Source: Pseudaquidulcibacter sp964443435
GTDB taxonomy: Bacteria; Pseudomonadota; Alphaproteobacteria; Caulobacterales; Aquidulcibacteraceae
NCBI GenBank assembly: GCA_964443435.1
Contig: CAYUCW010000032.1
Location: 1-26,879, forward strand
DNA length: 26,879 nt
Direction of reading: 5' to 3'
Each line of letters begins with the position of its first letter. The stretch's first letter is position 1. Under the pieces are notes generated by a model. It was given only the letters and a program-made list of their open reading frames with translations, did no database searches and was not told where the DNA came from. The translations under genes were made by a program, and so were the position numbers. Below, one piece after another: positions 16,377-24,938 of this stretch.

Positions 16377-18662
16377 ATGCGTGGTTTTGTAAAATATAGT
16401 TTAATTGCTTTTTTATCCTTAATTGCGATAGGAGTGATGAGTGCGGTTTATTTTCTTTATTTAGCGCTTTCAACTTTACCAGATCACCAAAATCTTGCTT
16501 CTTTCCAGCCCTCAATTTCCAGCCGTGTATATTCATCTGAGGGAAAGCAAATAGGCTTATTTGCAAGACAAAACCGTAGCTTTGTTCCTATTGATGCCAT
16601 TCCTAATCATGTGATTGGTGCATTCATGGCGGCAGAGGATAAGGATTTTTATACTCACTCTGGCGTTGATCCAATGGGCATTGCAAGGGCGATAATTTAT
16701 AATATTACAAGCGTAGGTGAAGGCCGTCGGATGCAGGGCGCATCAACTATTACTCAACAAGTTGCCGAAAACGTAATGACTGGTTCACAAGCAAAAAGAC
16801 GTGGACTTGATAAATATATTTCAAAACTTCAAGAAGCTTTGATTTCTATTCGTATTGAATCATTATTATCCAAAGATAAAATTATCGAAATCTATTTAAA
16901 CCAAATTTTCTTGGGCTTTAGATCTTATGGCGTTGAATCTGCTTCACAAACTTATTTTGGTAAATCTGTAAAAGATGTAACCCTTTCAGAAGCTGCATAC
17001 CTTGGTGCACTACCAAAAGCCCCAAATAATTATAATCCAATTACTAATAGACAAAAAGCTCTAGAGCGTAGAAATTGGGTTTTGGGTCGTATGGTTGCCA
17101 ATGGTTTTATCACTAATTCACAGGGTAAATCTGCAATGCAAGATCCTTTGGATTATAAACCAAATCCAAGAGGGTCATGGACACAATCTGATGCCGGTGA
17201 GTTTGTTGAAGAAGTAAGGCGTGATTTAATAAGACGCTTTGGCCCTGATGCGCCTTATTCAAGAGGTTTTATTATAAGAACAACTGTTGATTTGAATGCT
17301 CAAAAACTTGCGCGCGAAGCCTTGCAGCGCGGACTTGATAGAGTTAATCCAAATCGCGTTAGAGGTTTTAAAGGTGCAGTTGGTCTTTTAACAATTGATT
17401 CAAACTGGCCACAAAAACTTGCAAATGCAAAATATTGGAAGCCCGATGCGCGTGCCAAGCTTGCAATAGTTATGGACGGTGCACAATCTTATGGTTTGCA
17501 AGAAGGAACAAAAGTTCCTATTCCTCAAGCTGATAAAGATTGGGCTTTACGTTCATCAAAGCCTTTATCAGATGGTCAAATTGTTTGGCTTGGAAGACGT
17601 GATGATAGATCTTATCAATTACAGAGAGCGCAAGCGGTTCAAGGTGCAATAGTTTCCTTAAATGCTAAAACTGGTGCAGTAATTGCAATGGCTGGTGGTT
17701 ATGATGCAGAGGATTCTGGATTTAATCGCGCGACACAAGCAAAAAGACAACCTGGTTCAAGCTTTAAGCCGATTATTTATGCGGCTGGCCTAGAGCAAGG
17801 AATGACACCAAATACTAAAATCTCGGATTCAAGAATTCAAGGGGGCGGTTGGGGTCCTGAAAACTCTGATAGACGCTATTATGGCATTATAACATTAAAG
17901 CAGGCGCTTGTTTTATCACGTAATACTGTAACCGTTAGAATTGCTCGTAAAATTGGAATGCGCCGCGTTGCAGATTATGCACGAAGATTTGGTGTTTATA
18001 AAGACTTGCCGAATGACCTAACAATGGCTCTTGGCGCAGGTGAAACAACTGTTCTAAGAATGACTTCTGGCTTTAGTGTTTTCCCGAATGGCGGAAGATA
18101 TGTCCCTCCTGTTTATTATGACAGGCTTCAAGATTCTAGCGGTAATACGGTTTGGCGTTCAGATAGACGTACATGTGTTGGCTGCAATGTTGATTATGAC
18201 CCTAATGGCCCCGCACCAAGCATAGAGCCTTGGGGTACACAGGTTATAAGTGCAAGAACATCATGGGAAATGATAGATATTCTTAAAACTGCGGTTACTT
18301 CTGGAACTGGTCGTGCGGCGCAATTTAGCCATGAAGTAGGTGGCAAAACTGGTACAACTAATGATTCAAAAGATGTTTGGTTTGTTGGCTTTACACCATC
18401 ATACTCTACTGGTGTTTATGTTGGTTATGATATTCCTCGCACTATTTATTCTGGTGCAGCGGGTGGTACTGTATCGGCGCCAATATTCAAAGATTACATG
18501 ATGAATTTCTTGGCTGATAAACCAAATGAAAAGTTTGTCGCTTCACCTGAAGTATTAAAAGAAATTAGTGCCGAAGAAAGATTAAATTTACTGTCTAATC
18601 TACAGACAAGATCTAATTCAAAACCTGGCGCTAAAAAAGAAGCTGACAAGCCAATATTATAG
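16377..18662 (+). CDS. mrcA: Penicillin-binding protein 1A (bifunctional)
   Basis: PBP1A polymerises glycan strands and cross-links peptides in the periplasm. The 761-residue protein has a single N-terminal membrane anchor (about 8-31). The GT51 glycosyltransferase has catalytic E87 in AAEDKDFYTHSGVDP and QGASTITQQ at 120-128, plus LNQIFLG and AAYLGALPKAPNNYNP. After an OB-like insert (about 325-415), the transpeptidase carries S461-x-x-K464 (GSSFKP), SRN at 514-516 and KTG at 657-659. All catalytic motifs are intact, and the length is slightly below the usual 800 or more. C600-x-x-C603 (RTCVGCN) lies in the transpeptidase region. AGGCG precedes the ATG. prfB follows after 19 bases, so the two are probably co-transcribed. 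Confidence 0.96.
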   Translation: MRGFVKYSLIAFLSLIAIGVMSAVYFLYLALSTLPDHQNLASFQPSISSRVYSSEGKQIGLFARQNRSFVPIDAIPNHVIGAFMAAEDKDFYTHSGVDPMGIARAIIYNITSVGEGRRMQGASTITQQVAENVMTGSQAKRRGLDKYISKLQEALISIRIESLLSKDKIIEIYLNQIFLGFRSYGVESASQTYFGKSVKDVTLSEAAYLGALPKAPNNYNPITNRQKALERRNWVLGRMVANGFITNSQGKSAMQDPLDYKPNPRGSWTQSDAGEFVEEVRRDLIRRFGPDAPYSRGFIIRTTVDLNAQKLAREALQRGLDRVNPNRVRGFKGAVGLLTIDSNWPQKLANAKYWKPDARAKLAIVMDGAQSYGLQEGTKVPIPQADKDWALRSSKPLSDGQIVWLGRRDDRSYQLQRAQAVQGAIVSLNAKTGAVIAMAGGYDAEDSGFNRATQAKRQPGSSFKPIIYAAGLEQGMTPNTKISDSRIQGGGWGPENSDRRYYGIITLKQALVLSRNTVTVRIARKIGMRRVADYARRFGVYKDLPNDLTMALGAGETTVLRMTSGFSVFPNGGRYVPPVYYDRLQDSSGNTVWRSDRRTCVGCNVDYDPNGPAPSIEPWGTQVISARTSWEMIDILKTAVTSGTGRAAQFSHEVGGKTGTTNDSKDVWFVGFTPSYSTGVYVGYDIPRTIYSGAAGGTVSAPIFKDYMMNFLADKPNEKFVASPEVLKEISAEERLNLLSNLQTRSNSKPGAKKEADKPIL

Positions 18663-18681
18663 TCAATTATAAGGTATTAAA

Positions 18682-19794
18682 ATGAAAGCCGAACTATTGG
18701 CTCTAAAAGAGGATATAAGTCGTTCTATTGAATTGCTGCGTCGTAGATTAAATTATGATGAAGCGACAAGGCGAATTGATGAAATTGAAGCCCTAAGCCA
18801 CAACCCTGATTTTTGGAATTATCCCGAAAAAGCGCAAATAATAATGCGTGAAAAAAATGGTATAGAGGGCGCAATCAATGATATTAAATATTTAGAATCT
18901 GCTCTTAATGATAATCTAGAGCTTGCAGAGCTTGCAGAATTAGAAGGCGATGATGAGCTAATTAATGAAGCTGAAAACGCCTTAAAAGCAGCGCATAAAG
19001 TCGCACATCTTGCCGAGATCAAAGCATTATTATCTGGTGAAGCTGATAAAAATGACTGCTATATAGAGATAAATGCAGGGGCAGGTGGTACAGAAAGCCA
19101 AGATTGGGCTTCTATGTTACGTAGAATGTATATGCGATGGGCAAATTCTCGTGGATTTGAAACTCAATTAATTGATGAGAATGATGGTGAAGAAGCGGGC
19201 ATTAAATCTTGTACCTTATTGGTCAAAGGTGAAAATGCTTATGGCTGGCTTAAAACTGAAGCCGGTGTACATCGCCTTGTAAGAATTTCACCATTTGATT
19301 CAAACGCAAGAAGGCATACTAGCTTTTCAAGTGTTTGGATTTATCCCGTTGTTGACGATAATATTGAAGTTGAAATTCAAGAAAAAGATGTTCGTGTTGA
19401 TACTTATCGTGCTTCTGGTGCAGGTGGTCAACACGTAAACAAAACCGATTCGGCAATAAGGCTTACGCATATTCCAACAGGTATTGTTGTAGCTTGTCAG
19501 CAAGATAGATCCCAACATAAAAACAGGGATATTGCTTGGAAAATGCTAAGAGCGCGCATTTATGAGCAAGAGCTTCAAAAAAGAGAAGCCGCATCCCAAG
19601 CTTTAGAAGATCAAAAAACCGATATTGGTTGGGGACATCAAATCAGATCTTATGTTTTACAACCTTATCAATTAGTGAAAGACCTTAGAACCAATTATGA
19701 AACATCTGATACTTCTGGTGTCTTAGATGGCGATCTTGATGAATTTATGGCGGCATCACTTGCCCAAAGAGTTACAACACTCGCCGATCAATAA
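18682..19794 (+). CDS. prfB: Peptide chain release factor 2
   Basis: RF2 recognises UGA and UAA stop codons and triggers hydrolysis of peptidyl-tRNA. The 370-residue protein shows the SPF anticodon-like tripeptide at 203-205 (RISPFDSNARRHTS) and the GGQ motif at 248-250 (GAGGQHVNKTDSA). It also has the conserved GIVVACQQDRSQHKNR stretch. The reading frame is continuous from the ATG. There is no in-frame UGA near codon 25, so the programmed +1 frameshift that autoregulates E. coli prfB is absent, as in other alphaproteobacteria I know of. It ends the rightward amidase-mrcA-prfB run at a strong terminator. Confidence 0.97.
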   Translation: MKAELLALKEDISRSIELLRRRLNYDEATRRIDEIEALSHNPDFWNYPEKAQIIMREKNGIEGAINDIKYLESALNDNLELAELAELEGDDELINEAENALKAAHKVAHLAEIKALLSGEADKNDCYIEINAGAGGTESQDWASMLRRMYMRWANSRGFETQLIDENDGEEAGIKSCTLLVKGENAYGWLKTEAGVHRLVRISPFDSNARRHTSFSSVWIYPVVDDNIEVEIQEKDVRVDTYRASGAGGQHVNKTDSAIRLTHIPTGIVVACQQDRSQHKNRDIAWKMLRARIYEQELQKREAASQALEDQKTDIGWGHQIRSYVLQPYQLVKDLRTNYETSDTSGVLDGDLDEFMAASLAQRVTTLADQ

Positions 19795-19802
19795 GCACAA
19801 AA

Positions 19803-19837
19803 AAAGGTCACTAAAGTAAATCTTTATAGTGACCTTT
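19803..19837. terminator. Bidirectional intrinsic terminator between prfB and bactofilin
   Basis: AAAGGTCACTA at 19803-19813 and TAGTGACCTTT at 19827-19837 form a perfect 11-base stem around a 13-base loop. A-rich sequence on the left and T-rich sequence on the right allow termination in both directions. It sits between the convergent prfB and bactofilin genes. Confidence 0.85.
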
Positions 19838-19860
19838 AATTTATAATTGAATTTTAAAAA

Positions 19861-20433
19861 CTAAGCGGCTTCTTGCTCAGAATTTTCACTAATATCTAAT
19901 TTCTCATTAGCATCATCAGTATTTGTTTTTGCTTTTTTAGCTCTTGTAGTTTTAGCTTTAGTAGTATCAATAATATCTGCTTTTTCATCTTTTGGCGCTT
20001 CGATTGCAATTGATGCAGCTGCCATAGGATCCGAAACGCGTTTAGAACGACCTTCAAACACGCCGCCTTCTTCAATAATCAATACAGAATGAATAAGATC
20101 GCCAGTAATATTACCAGAGCCAGCAAGTAAAATCGTACGTGCTGTAACATTGCCACTTACTTTACCGCGAATAGTCGCAGTCTCTGCAACAACATTGCCA
20201 GTAATAACGCCTTCAGCACCAACACTTAAAACAGCACAACGAACATCGCCTTCGATTGTACCTTCTACAGTTAAATCACCAACAGTAACAAAAGAACCTG
20301 AAACTACTGCTTCTTTACTGATTGAAGAGCTAGCAGGCTTTACAATTGGCTTTTCATTTATAGTTTCTGAACTAGCCGGTGTAGTAACTATTACAGCTTC
20401 TTCAAAACTTACTTTGGACTTTCTGCCCCACAT
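19861..20433 (-). CDS. Bactofilin
   Basis: Bactofilins are self-polymerising cytoskeletal proteins that organise peptidoglycan synthesis or cell shape. The 190-residue protein has a short polar N-terminus. A beta-helix core follows (about 40-130) with the typical repeating pattern VVSGSFVTVGDLTVEGTIEG, ITGNVVAETATIRGKVSGNV and GNITGDLIHSVLIIEEGGVFEG. The C-terminal tail is charged and rich in Lys, Thr and Ala, and probably disordered. AGAGG about six bases before the ATG is a strong ribosome site. A TATAAT hexamer on the minus strand at 20483-20478 may be its own -10 box, since 116 bases separate it from bcp. Confidence 0.93.
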   Translation of the reverse strand: MWGRKSKVSFEEAVIVTTPASSETINEKPIVKPASSSISKEAVVSGSFVTVGDLTVEGTIEGDVRCAVLSVGAEGVITGNVVAETATIRGKVSGNVTARTILLAGSGNITGDLIHSVLIIEEGGVFEGRSKRVSDPMAAASIAIEAPKDEKADIIDTTKAKTTRAKKAKTNTDDANEKLDISENSEQEAA

Positions 20434-20549
20434 AGTAACCTCTTTCTAAAATTCTTTAGTGCTTAATTAATGACTTAATTATATTTAGCAAGTCGGTAAA
20501 TATAAAAAATTCTTACAAATGCAGTTAAATTTAATTTATTCTATAATTA

Positions 20550-21011
20550 TCACAATTTTGAGACTTCTGACAAAACTTCTTCAATATGGCCGGGAATTTT
20601 TACTTTCCGCCAGATTTTTGCAATTTGACCATCCTTATTGATTAAAAATGTAGCACGCTCCATACCCATATATTTTTTACCATACATAGATTTTTCCACC
20701 CAAACCCCATAAAGATTCGCTACATCTAAATTTTCATCAGAGCCAAGTGTAATCTTTAAATCATACTTAGCTTTGAATTTATCGTGACTTTTGACACTAT
20801 CTTTTGAAACACCAATTATTACCGCATTCTTATCAGAAAATTCAGATAATTTTTCAGAAAATTGAATAGCTTGATTAGTGCATCCCGAAGTGTCATCTTT
20901 AGGATAGAAGTAAAGAATTACATTTTTGCCAAGATTATTAGTTAATTTAAACTCACCATCATTGTCAGTATTTAAGCTAAATTCTGGGGCTTTTTGTCCG
21001 ATTTCTAACAT
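20550..21011 (-). CDS. bcp: Peroxiredoxin of the Bcp/PrxQ family, one-cysteine form
   Basis: Bcp reduces hydrogen peroxide and organic peroxides using a peroxidatic cysteine. The 153-residue protein has the family motif YFYPKDDTSGCT with the peroxidatic C44 (PxxxTxxC). GVSKDSVKSHDKFKAKY and ERATFLINKDGQIAKIWRKVK follow. The resolving cysteine five residues after C44 in E. coli Bcp is isoleucine here (I49), and no other cysteine exists in the protein. It must therefore work as a 1-Cys enzyme with an external thiol. Proline before the active-site glycine is also replaced (TSGC instead of TPGC). The ATG is one base after the tyrS stop, so it is translated from the tyrS message. Confidence 0.94.
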   Translation of the reverse strand: MLEIGQKAPEFSLNTDNDGEFKLTNNLGKNVILYFYPKDDTSGCTNQAIQFSEKLSEFSDKNAVIIGVSKDSVKSHDKFKAKYDLKITLGSDENLDVANLYGVWVEKSMYGKKYMGMERATFLINKDGQIAKIWRKVKIPGHIEEVLSEVSKL

Positions 21012-21012
21012 T

Positions 21013-22278
21013 TTACCATCTCACTATTAAATGACGTTTTTTACCCAAAGATAATTTCATTTCATGTTTTGAAATTATTTCTTCTGATACGCTTTGGCTT
21101 ACGTCTTGGACTGTAGAATCATTGATTTTAAGACCGCCACCTTTTGCTTGTCTTTTGGCTTCACCATTTGACTCGGTAAGGCCCGCTAAAACAAAAATGC
21201 TCGCGATAGATTGCTTGGCTTCTTCTTGGCTTATTGTAATTTCAGGAAGCCCAATATCTGCGCCCGAACCTGCGAATTGATTGGTCGCAGTTGCTTTGGC
21301 TATTAATGCTTCTTCTTCTGAGTGTGCTAGCTTTGTAATTTCAGTTGCCAGAATAATCTTAGCTTCGTTTATTTCTGAACCTTGCAGGTTTTCAAGTTTC
21401 TCAATCTCTGAAATCGGTAAATCAGTAAATAAACGTAATAATTTACCAACATCTGCATCATCAATATTGCGCCAATATTGCCAAAAATCAAAAACAGGTA
21501 GCATATCTTTATTAAGCCATACTGCACCTGAAGCAGTTTTACCCATTTTTTGCCCTGAGGAATTCATTAATAAAGGCTGTGTTAAACCAAAAACGCCTCT
21601 ATTATCAACACGCCTACATAACTCAACGCCCTGAATTATATTGCCCCATTGGTCAGAGCCGCCCATTTGTAATTTACAATCATAACGACGTGATAACTCA
21701 AGAAAATCATAAGCCTGTAAAAGCATATAGTTAAATTCAAGAAATGTGATTGGTGTTTCATTATCAAGGCGACGCTTAACAATATCAAGGGCAATCATTT
21801 TATTGATTGTAAAATGTCTTCCAATAGTACTTAACATTTCAAGCCAAGAAACATTTTCAAGCCATTCAATATTATCGACCATGATTGCGTTATTGTCGCT
21901 AAAATCTATATATTTATCAAAAACCTTTTGAATACCTGCTTTATTTTCAGCAATTTTTTCAAGGGTTAAAATAGGCCTTGCTTCGTTCTTATCGGTAGGG
22001 TCACCAATACGTGTAGTTCCAGATCCCATTAAAGTAATCGGAATACCACCGCACTCTTGAAAACGCCTTAAAAGCATTATTTGGGTAAGGCTTCCAACAT
22101 GAAGGCTTGGCGCAGTGCAATCAAAACCAATATAAGCTTTAAATGGTTTGCCGCCTTTTTCCGCTTCATATGCGGCTTTATCAAGACCTTCAAGATCGCT
22201 TGCTTGATAATAATGCCCACGCTCAATTATTAAATTCACAAAGGCAGATTTAAAATTTTGCAAATTGGCATTAGTCAT
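21013..22278 (-). CDS. tyrS: Tyrosyl-tRNA synthetase
   Basis: TyrRS charges tRNA-Tyr with tyrosine. The 421-residue protein has the class I HIGH-like motif HVGS at 60-63 within YIGFDCTAPSLHVGSLTQIM. The tyrosine-binding region is NYMLLQAYDFLELSRRY and QMGGSDQWGNI. The KMSKS-like loop is KMGKT at 244-248. The C-terminal S4 RNA-binding domain is seen in GGLKINDSTVQDVSQSV. GGATA before the ATG is the ribosome site. It heads the leftward tyrS-bcp unit and is divergent from anmK across 78 bases, an arrangement usual in alphaproteobacteria. Confidence 0.97.
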   Translation of the reverse strand: MTNANLQNFKSAFVNLIIERGHYYQASDLEGLDKAAYEAEKGGKPFKAYIGFDCTAPSLHVGSLTQIMLLRRFQECGGIPITLMGSGTTRIGDPTDKNEARPILTLEKIAENKAGIQKVFDKYIDFSDNNAIMVDNIEWLENVSWLEMLSTIGRHFTINKMIALDIVKRRLDNETPITFLEFNYMLLQAYDFLELSRRYDCKLQMGGSDQWGNIIQGVELCRRVDNRGVFGLTQPLLMNSSGQKMGKTASGAVWLNKDMLPVFDFWQYWRNIDDADVGKLLRLFTDLPISEIEKLENLQGSEINEAKIILATEITKLAHSEEEALIAKATATNQFAGSGADIGLPEITISQEEAKQSIASIFVLAGLTESNGEAKRQAKGGGLKINDSTVQDVSQSVSEEIISKHEMKLSLGKKRHLIVRW

Positions 22279-22356
22279 GAAATATCCATTTTAATTAATT
22301 GTTTATTTTGTTTACTATATTAATCTAATTACAAAGCAAAGAAAGTTTTCACATAA

Positions 22357-23463
22357 ATGCAGGAATTTTGGGCAATTGGTTTAATGAGTGGCACAGCATT
22401 AGATGGCTTTGTCGATGCCGCATTAATAAGAACAAATGGCGAAGAAATTCTTGAACTTGGTGAATATGTTTTATCGCCTTATAGCGAATCCGATAGAGAA
22501 ATTCTTGCGAAATCTGTAAATATTGCCCTTGAATGGGATTTTAATGGTGAAGAGCCTGAAATCTTCAAAGATGCTTCCGATATTATCGCAAATATATACG
22601 CAAATGCAGTAAAAGAATTATTAGAAATTTCAGGTAAAGCCGCATCACAAATTGATTTTATTGGCGCACATGGTCTTACCGTTCTTCATAGGCCAGAACG
22701 AGCGAAAACTTTGCAATTATTAAATGGCCAATTGCTTGCCGATTTAACGCAAATAAATACTGTTTATGACTTAAGGCAAAATGATGTTGCAAATGGTGGG
22801 CAGGGTGCACCACTTGCGCCAATATATCACAAAGCAATTTTAGAATATGCCAAAATTGAACCTACTGCTGGCTTTTTAAATCTTGGCGGCGTTGCCAATA
22901 TTACTGTTTGGGAGGGTGGTTTAAAGCTTGGAGCCTTTGATTGCGGTCCTGCTAATGGTCCAATAAATGAATTAATCGAAGCAAATGGTTTAGGTAAATT
23001 TGACAAAGATGGTTTAATTGCCAAATCAGGAATCATACATGAAGACATAGTTGCCAAAGTGCTTGCAAATCCTTGGTTTTTAAAGCCATATCCAAAGTCT
23101 TTGGATAGATATGATTTTAGCGCTAAATTAGTAAAAGAGCTAAGTATAGATGATGGCGCGGCAACTTTATGCGCAATAGTCGCTGATTGTATAAAATCTG
23201 GTCTTGAATTATTTAATATTAAACCAGAAACACTAATTGTTGCCGGTGGCGGAAGAAGAAATCCATTTTTAATGGAGACCATTCAAAATAGAACCGGTAT
23301 CCATTTGATAAATTCTGATGATATTGGACTTAGAGGCGATGCCATCGAAGCCGAATGTTTCGCATTTCTTGCAGTAAGAAGTTTTCTTAAGCTTCCAATA
23401 AGTTTTCCCAATACAACAGGATGTAAAGTGCCATTAACAGGCGGCATTATTGCTTATAAATAA
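22357..23463 (+). CDS. anmK: Anhydro-N-acetylmuramic acid kinase
   Basis: AnmK phosphorylates and opens 1,6-anhydro-MurNAc to MurNAc-6-phosphate, salvaging cell-wall sugar released by lytic transglycosylases. The 368-residue length is normal. Signatures are the N-terminal GLMSGTALDGFVDAAL (phosphate loop), FIGAHGLTVLHRPE, YDLRQNDVANGGQGAPLAPIYH, GFLNLGGVANITVW, FDCGPANGPINELI and VAGGGRRNPFLM, all of the hexokinase/Hsp70 fold. Its stop overlaps the end of the convergent LamG-type gene by ten bases. It lies close to cell-wall genes, but no operon partner is adjacent. Confidence 0.96.
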   Translation: MQEFWAIGLMSGTALDGFVDAALIRTNGEEILELGEYVLSPYSESDREILAKSVNIALEWDFNGEEPEIFKDASDIIANIYANAVKELLEISGKAASQIDFIGAHGLTVLHRPERAKTLQLLNGQLLADLTQINTVYDLRQNDVANGGQGAPLAPIYHKAILEYAKIEPTAGFLNLGGVANITVWEGGLKLGAFDCGPANGPINELIEANGLGKFDKDGLIAKSGIIHEDIVAKVLANPWFLKPYPKSLDRYDFSAKLVKELSIDDGAATLCAIVADCIKSGLELFNIKPETLIVAGGGRRNPFLMETIQNRTGIHLINSDDIGLRGDAIEAECFAFLAVRSFLKLPISFPNTTGCKVPLTGGIIAYK

Positions 23464-24122
23464 TCTAAAGCAATAAAATCTTTTGGCTCTAAAGCCTGTT
23501 TTGTGAATTTTATAAGTTTAATTGCACCATTAAAATAGTTTCTTCTATTCATTCTTGTACCAATGGACGAATTATTCCCGATAATATTAGTGAAATCTAT
23601 ATCGGCTTCAATTTGTAAAACATGATTTACAAAGCATTTATAGGTCTTGCCATCATAAGTCTGTGCAACATGATACCATTTTTTGACGGGATGGAGCAAA
23701 TTTGGCGTTATTAAAGTTTTGGCAATTCCATTTGATTTTACATAAGTATCAATATACCAAAAATCATTAGTAACGCGAATTTCAAACATTATTCGGTCAC
23801 CGTTCACAGTGCCAAGATGCAACCATCTTTGTTCAAATGCACCACCATAAGGACAGAATATTGCCTCTAAACTAAATTCCTTAGCATTATTTAATGGGTT
23901 ATTATTGATGAATATAGCATCATCAATACCATCAAATTCTAAAGCATTGCCTTTTTTGAATTTTACGTATTTTAGATTACCTTCAATTTTTGGGAAATGA
24001 CCACTTGTTTGCAAAAGTGAGCCTAAATCCCAAATAATTGATTTAACAGGTTCAGACGTGGCAATATTTGGAATTGCAAGACTTGCAAAAGAACCTAATA
24101 CAATACCGCGCCTGTTAAGCAT
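23454..24122 (-). CDS. Exported LamG/concanavalin-like domain protein
   Basis: This 222-residue protein starts with a possible twin-arginine signal (MLNRRGIVLGSFASLAIP) and a cleavage-like region near ATS. From about residue 45 to 215 it reads as a jelly-roll LamG_3 or concanavalin-A-like domain: ALEFDGIDDAIFINN, EFSLEAIFCP, WYHVAQTYDGKTYKCFVN, SSIGTRMNRRNYFNGAIKLIKF. Such domains bind sugars, sulfated glycans or other ligands; no enzymatic motif is visible. Its ATG overlaps the stop of the hydrolase gene (TAATG), so it is translationally coupled to it. I know no conserved link between the two. The function is unassigned. The Tat reading is uncertain, because position 2 after RR is Ile rather than Phe. 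Confidence 0.75.
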   Translation of the reverse strand: MLNRRGIVLGSFASLAIPNIATSEPVKSIIWDLGSLLQTSGHFPKIEGNLKYVKFKKGNALEFDGIDDAIFINNNPLNNAKEFSLEAIFCPYGGAFEQRWLHLGTVNGDRIMFEIRVTNDFWYIDTYVKSNGIAKTLITPNLLHPVKKWYHVAQTYDGKTYKCFVNHVLQIEADIDFTNIIGNNSSIGTRMNRRNYFNGAIKLIKFTKQALEPKDFIALDYL

Positions 24123-24793
24123 TATCTTCTGCCGCTAGTTTGTGGTTTTGGCGGAAGCGCCATAATTCTATCAATATAAAGCGAGCATCTTTCACGCAAT
24201 AAATCTAATTGCTCTTTATAGAAATGATCAGCGCCAGGAATTTCTTCCCATTCAACTACTTCACCTTTTTGAGTTCTAATTTTAGATGCAGATCTAATAA
24301 CATCCATTGGTGGTGAAACCATATCATTAGAGCCATAAAACATCATGCCAGATGATGGGCATGGTGCAAGGAAGCTTAGATCATAATGATTGCATGGCGT
24401 TCCAACCGCAATAAAAGCATCAATTTCTGGTCTGCGCATTAATAATTGAAGCGCAATATAAGCACCAAATGAATAGCCAGAAACCCAAGTGAATTTTGCA
24501 TTTGGATTAATTCCTTGAATCCAGTCAAGCATGCTTGCCGCATCTGCAAGCTCACCAATGCCATTGTCAAAAGAACCTTGTGATTTTCCTACACCACGAA
24601 AATTAAAGCGTAAAGTTGAAAAGCCACGTTCTGAATATAATTTATGAAGCATTACAGCAACGCGGTCTTGCATAGATCCAGCCGCGCGAGGGTGCCCATG
24701 TAATATAAGTGCTATTGGTGAACCTTCAATTTCAGACTGATTATAACGTGCTTCAATTCTTCCTGCTGGGCCTGATAAAATAAGTTCAGTCAT
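24122..24793 (-). CDS. Alpha/beta hydrolase of the Suf-neighbour family
   Basis: The 223-residue protein is a small cytoplasmic alpha/beta hydrolase. It has ILHGHPRAAGSMQDRV (oxyanion region), the RFNFRGVGKSQGSFDNGIGEL stretch, the nucleophile elbow GYSFGA, the acid loop MMFYGSNDMVSPP and the catalytic His in PGADHFYKEQ. A close family lies next to the iscR/suf genes in many alphaproteobacteria. Its substrate is unknown to me. AGGAAG about five bases before the ATG is a strong ribosome site. The gene is divergent from iscR, and the IscR operator lies just 11-35 bases upstream of its start. It may therefore respond to Fe-S status too; that is inference. Confidence 0.9.
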   Translation of the reverse strand: MTELILSGPAGRIEARYNQSEIEGSPIALILHGHPRAAGSMQDRVAVMLHKLYSERGFSTLRFNFRGVGKSQGSFDNGIGELADAASMLDWIQGINPNAKFTWVSGYSFGAYIALQLLMRRPEIDAFIAVGTPCNHYDLSFLAPCPSSGMMFYGSNDMVSPPMDVIRSASKIRTQKGEVVEWEEIPGADHFYKEQLDLLRERCSLYIDRIMALPPKPQTSGRR

Positions 24794-24803
24794 ATTGCTT
24801 CCT

Positions 24804-24828
24804 ATTGTTGACTAATTTAGTCGGGATA
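24804..24828. promoter_or_regulatory. Type-1 IscR operator at the iscR promoter
   Basis: The core GACTAATTTAGTC (24810-24822) is a perfect palindrome and is flanked by TT and GGG. Against the E. coli type-1 consensus for [2Fe-2S]-IscR (GACT-RWWWY-AGTC core with flanks) I count 22 of 25 positions matching. The TTGACT at 24808-24813 can serve as -35, with TATAAA at 24829-24834 as -10 (15-base spacing). Binding would then block the iscR promoter, giving autorepression of iscR-desulfurase-suf. Confidence 0.8.
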
Positions 24829-24938
24829 TATAAATGGTAATAAAAGTGCTTTAGCACAAACTGTTTTTAAATTGCTAAATATTTGTACAGAAATTAGATA
24901 TTTATGCAAATTAAGTCATTTTATAAAGTTATTATATT

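Noticed and set aside
18682..18800. Programmed frameshift in prfB
   Set aside because: The reading frame is continuous, and no in-frame UGA or slippery CUU-U site is seen near codon 25.
22827..23282. Open frame of 151 codons on the minus strand inside anmK
   Set aside because: It is antisense to a fully conserved kinase gene, has no ribosome site and resembles no family.
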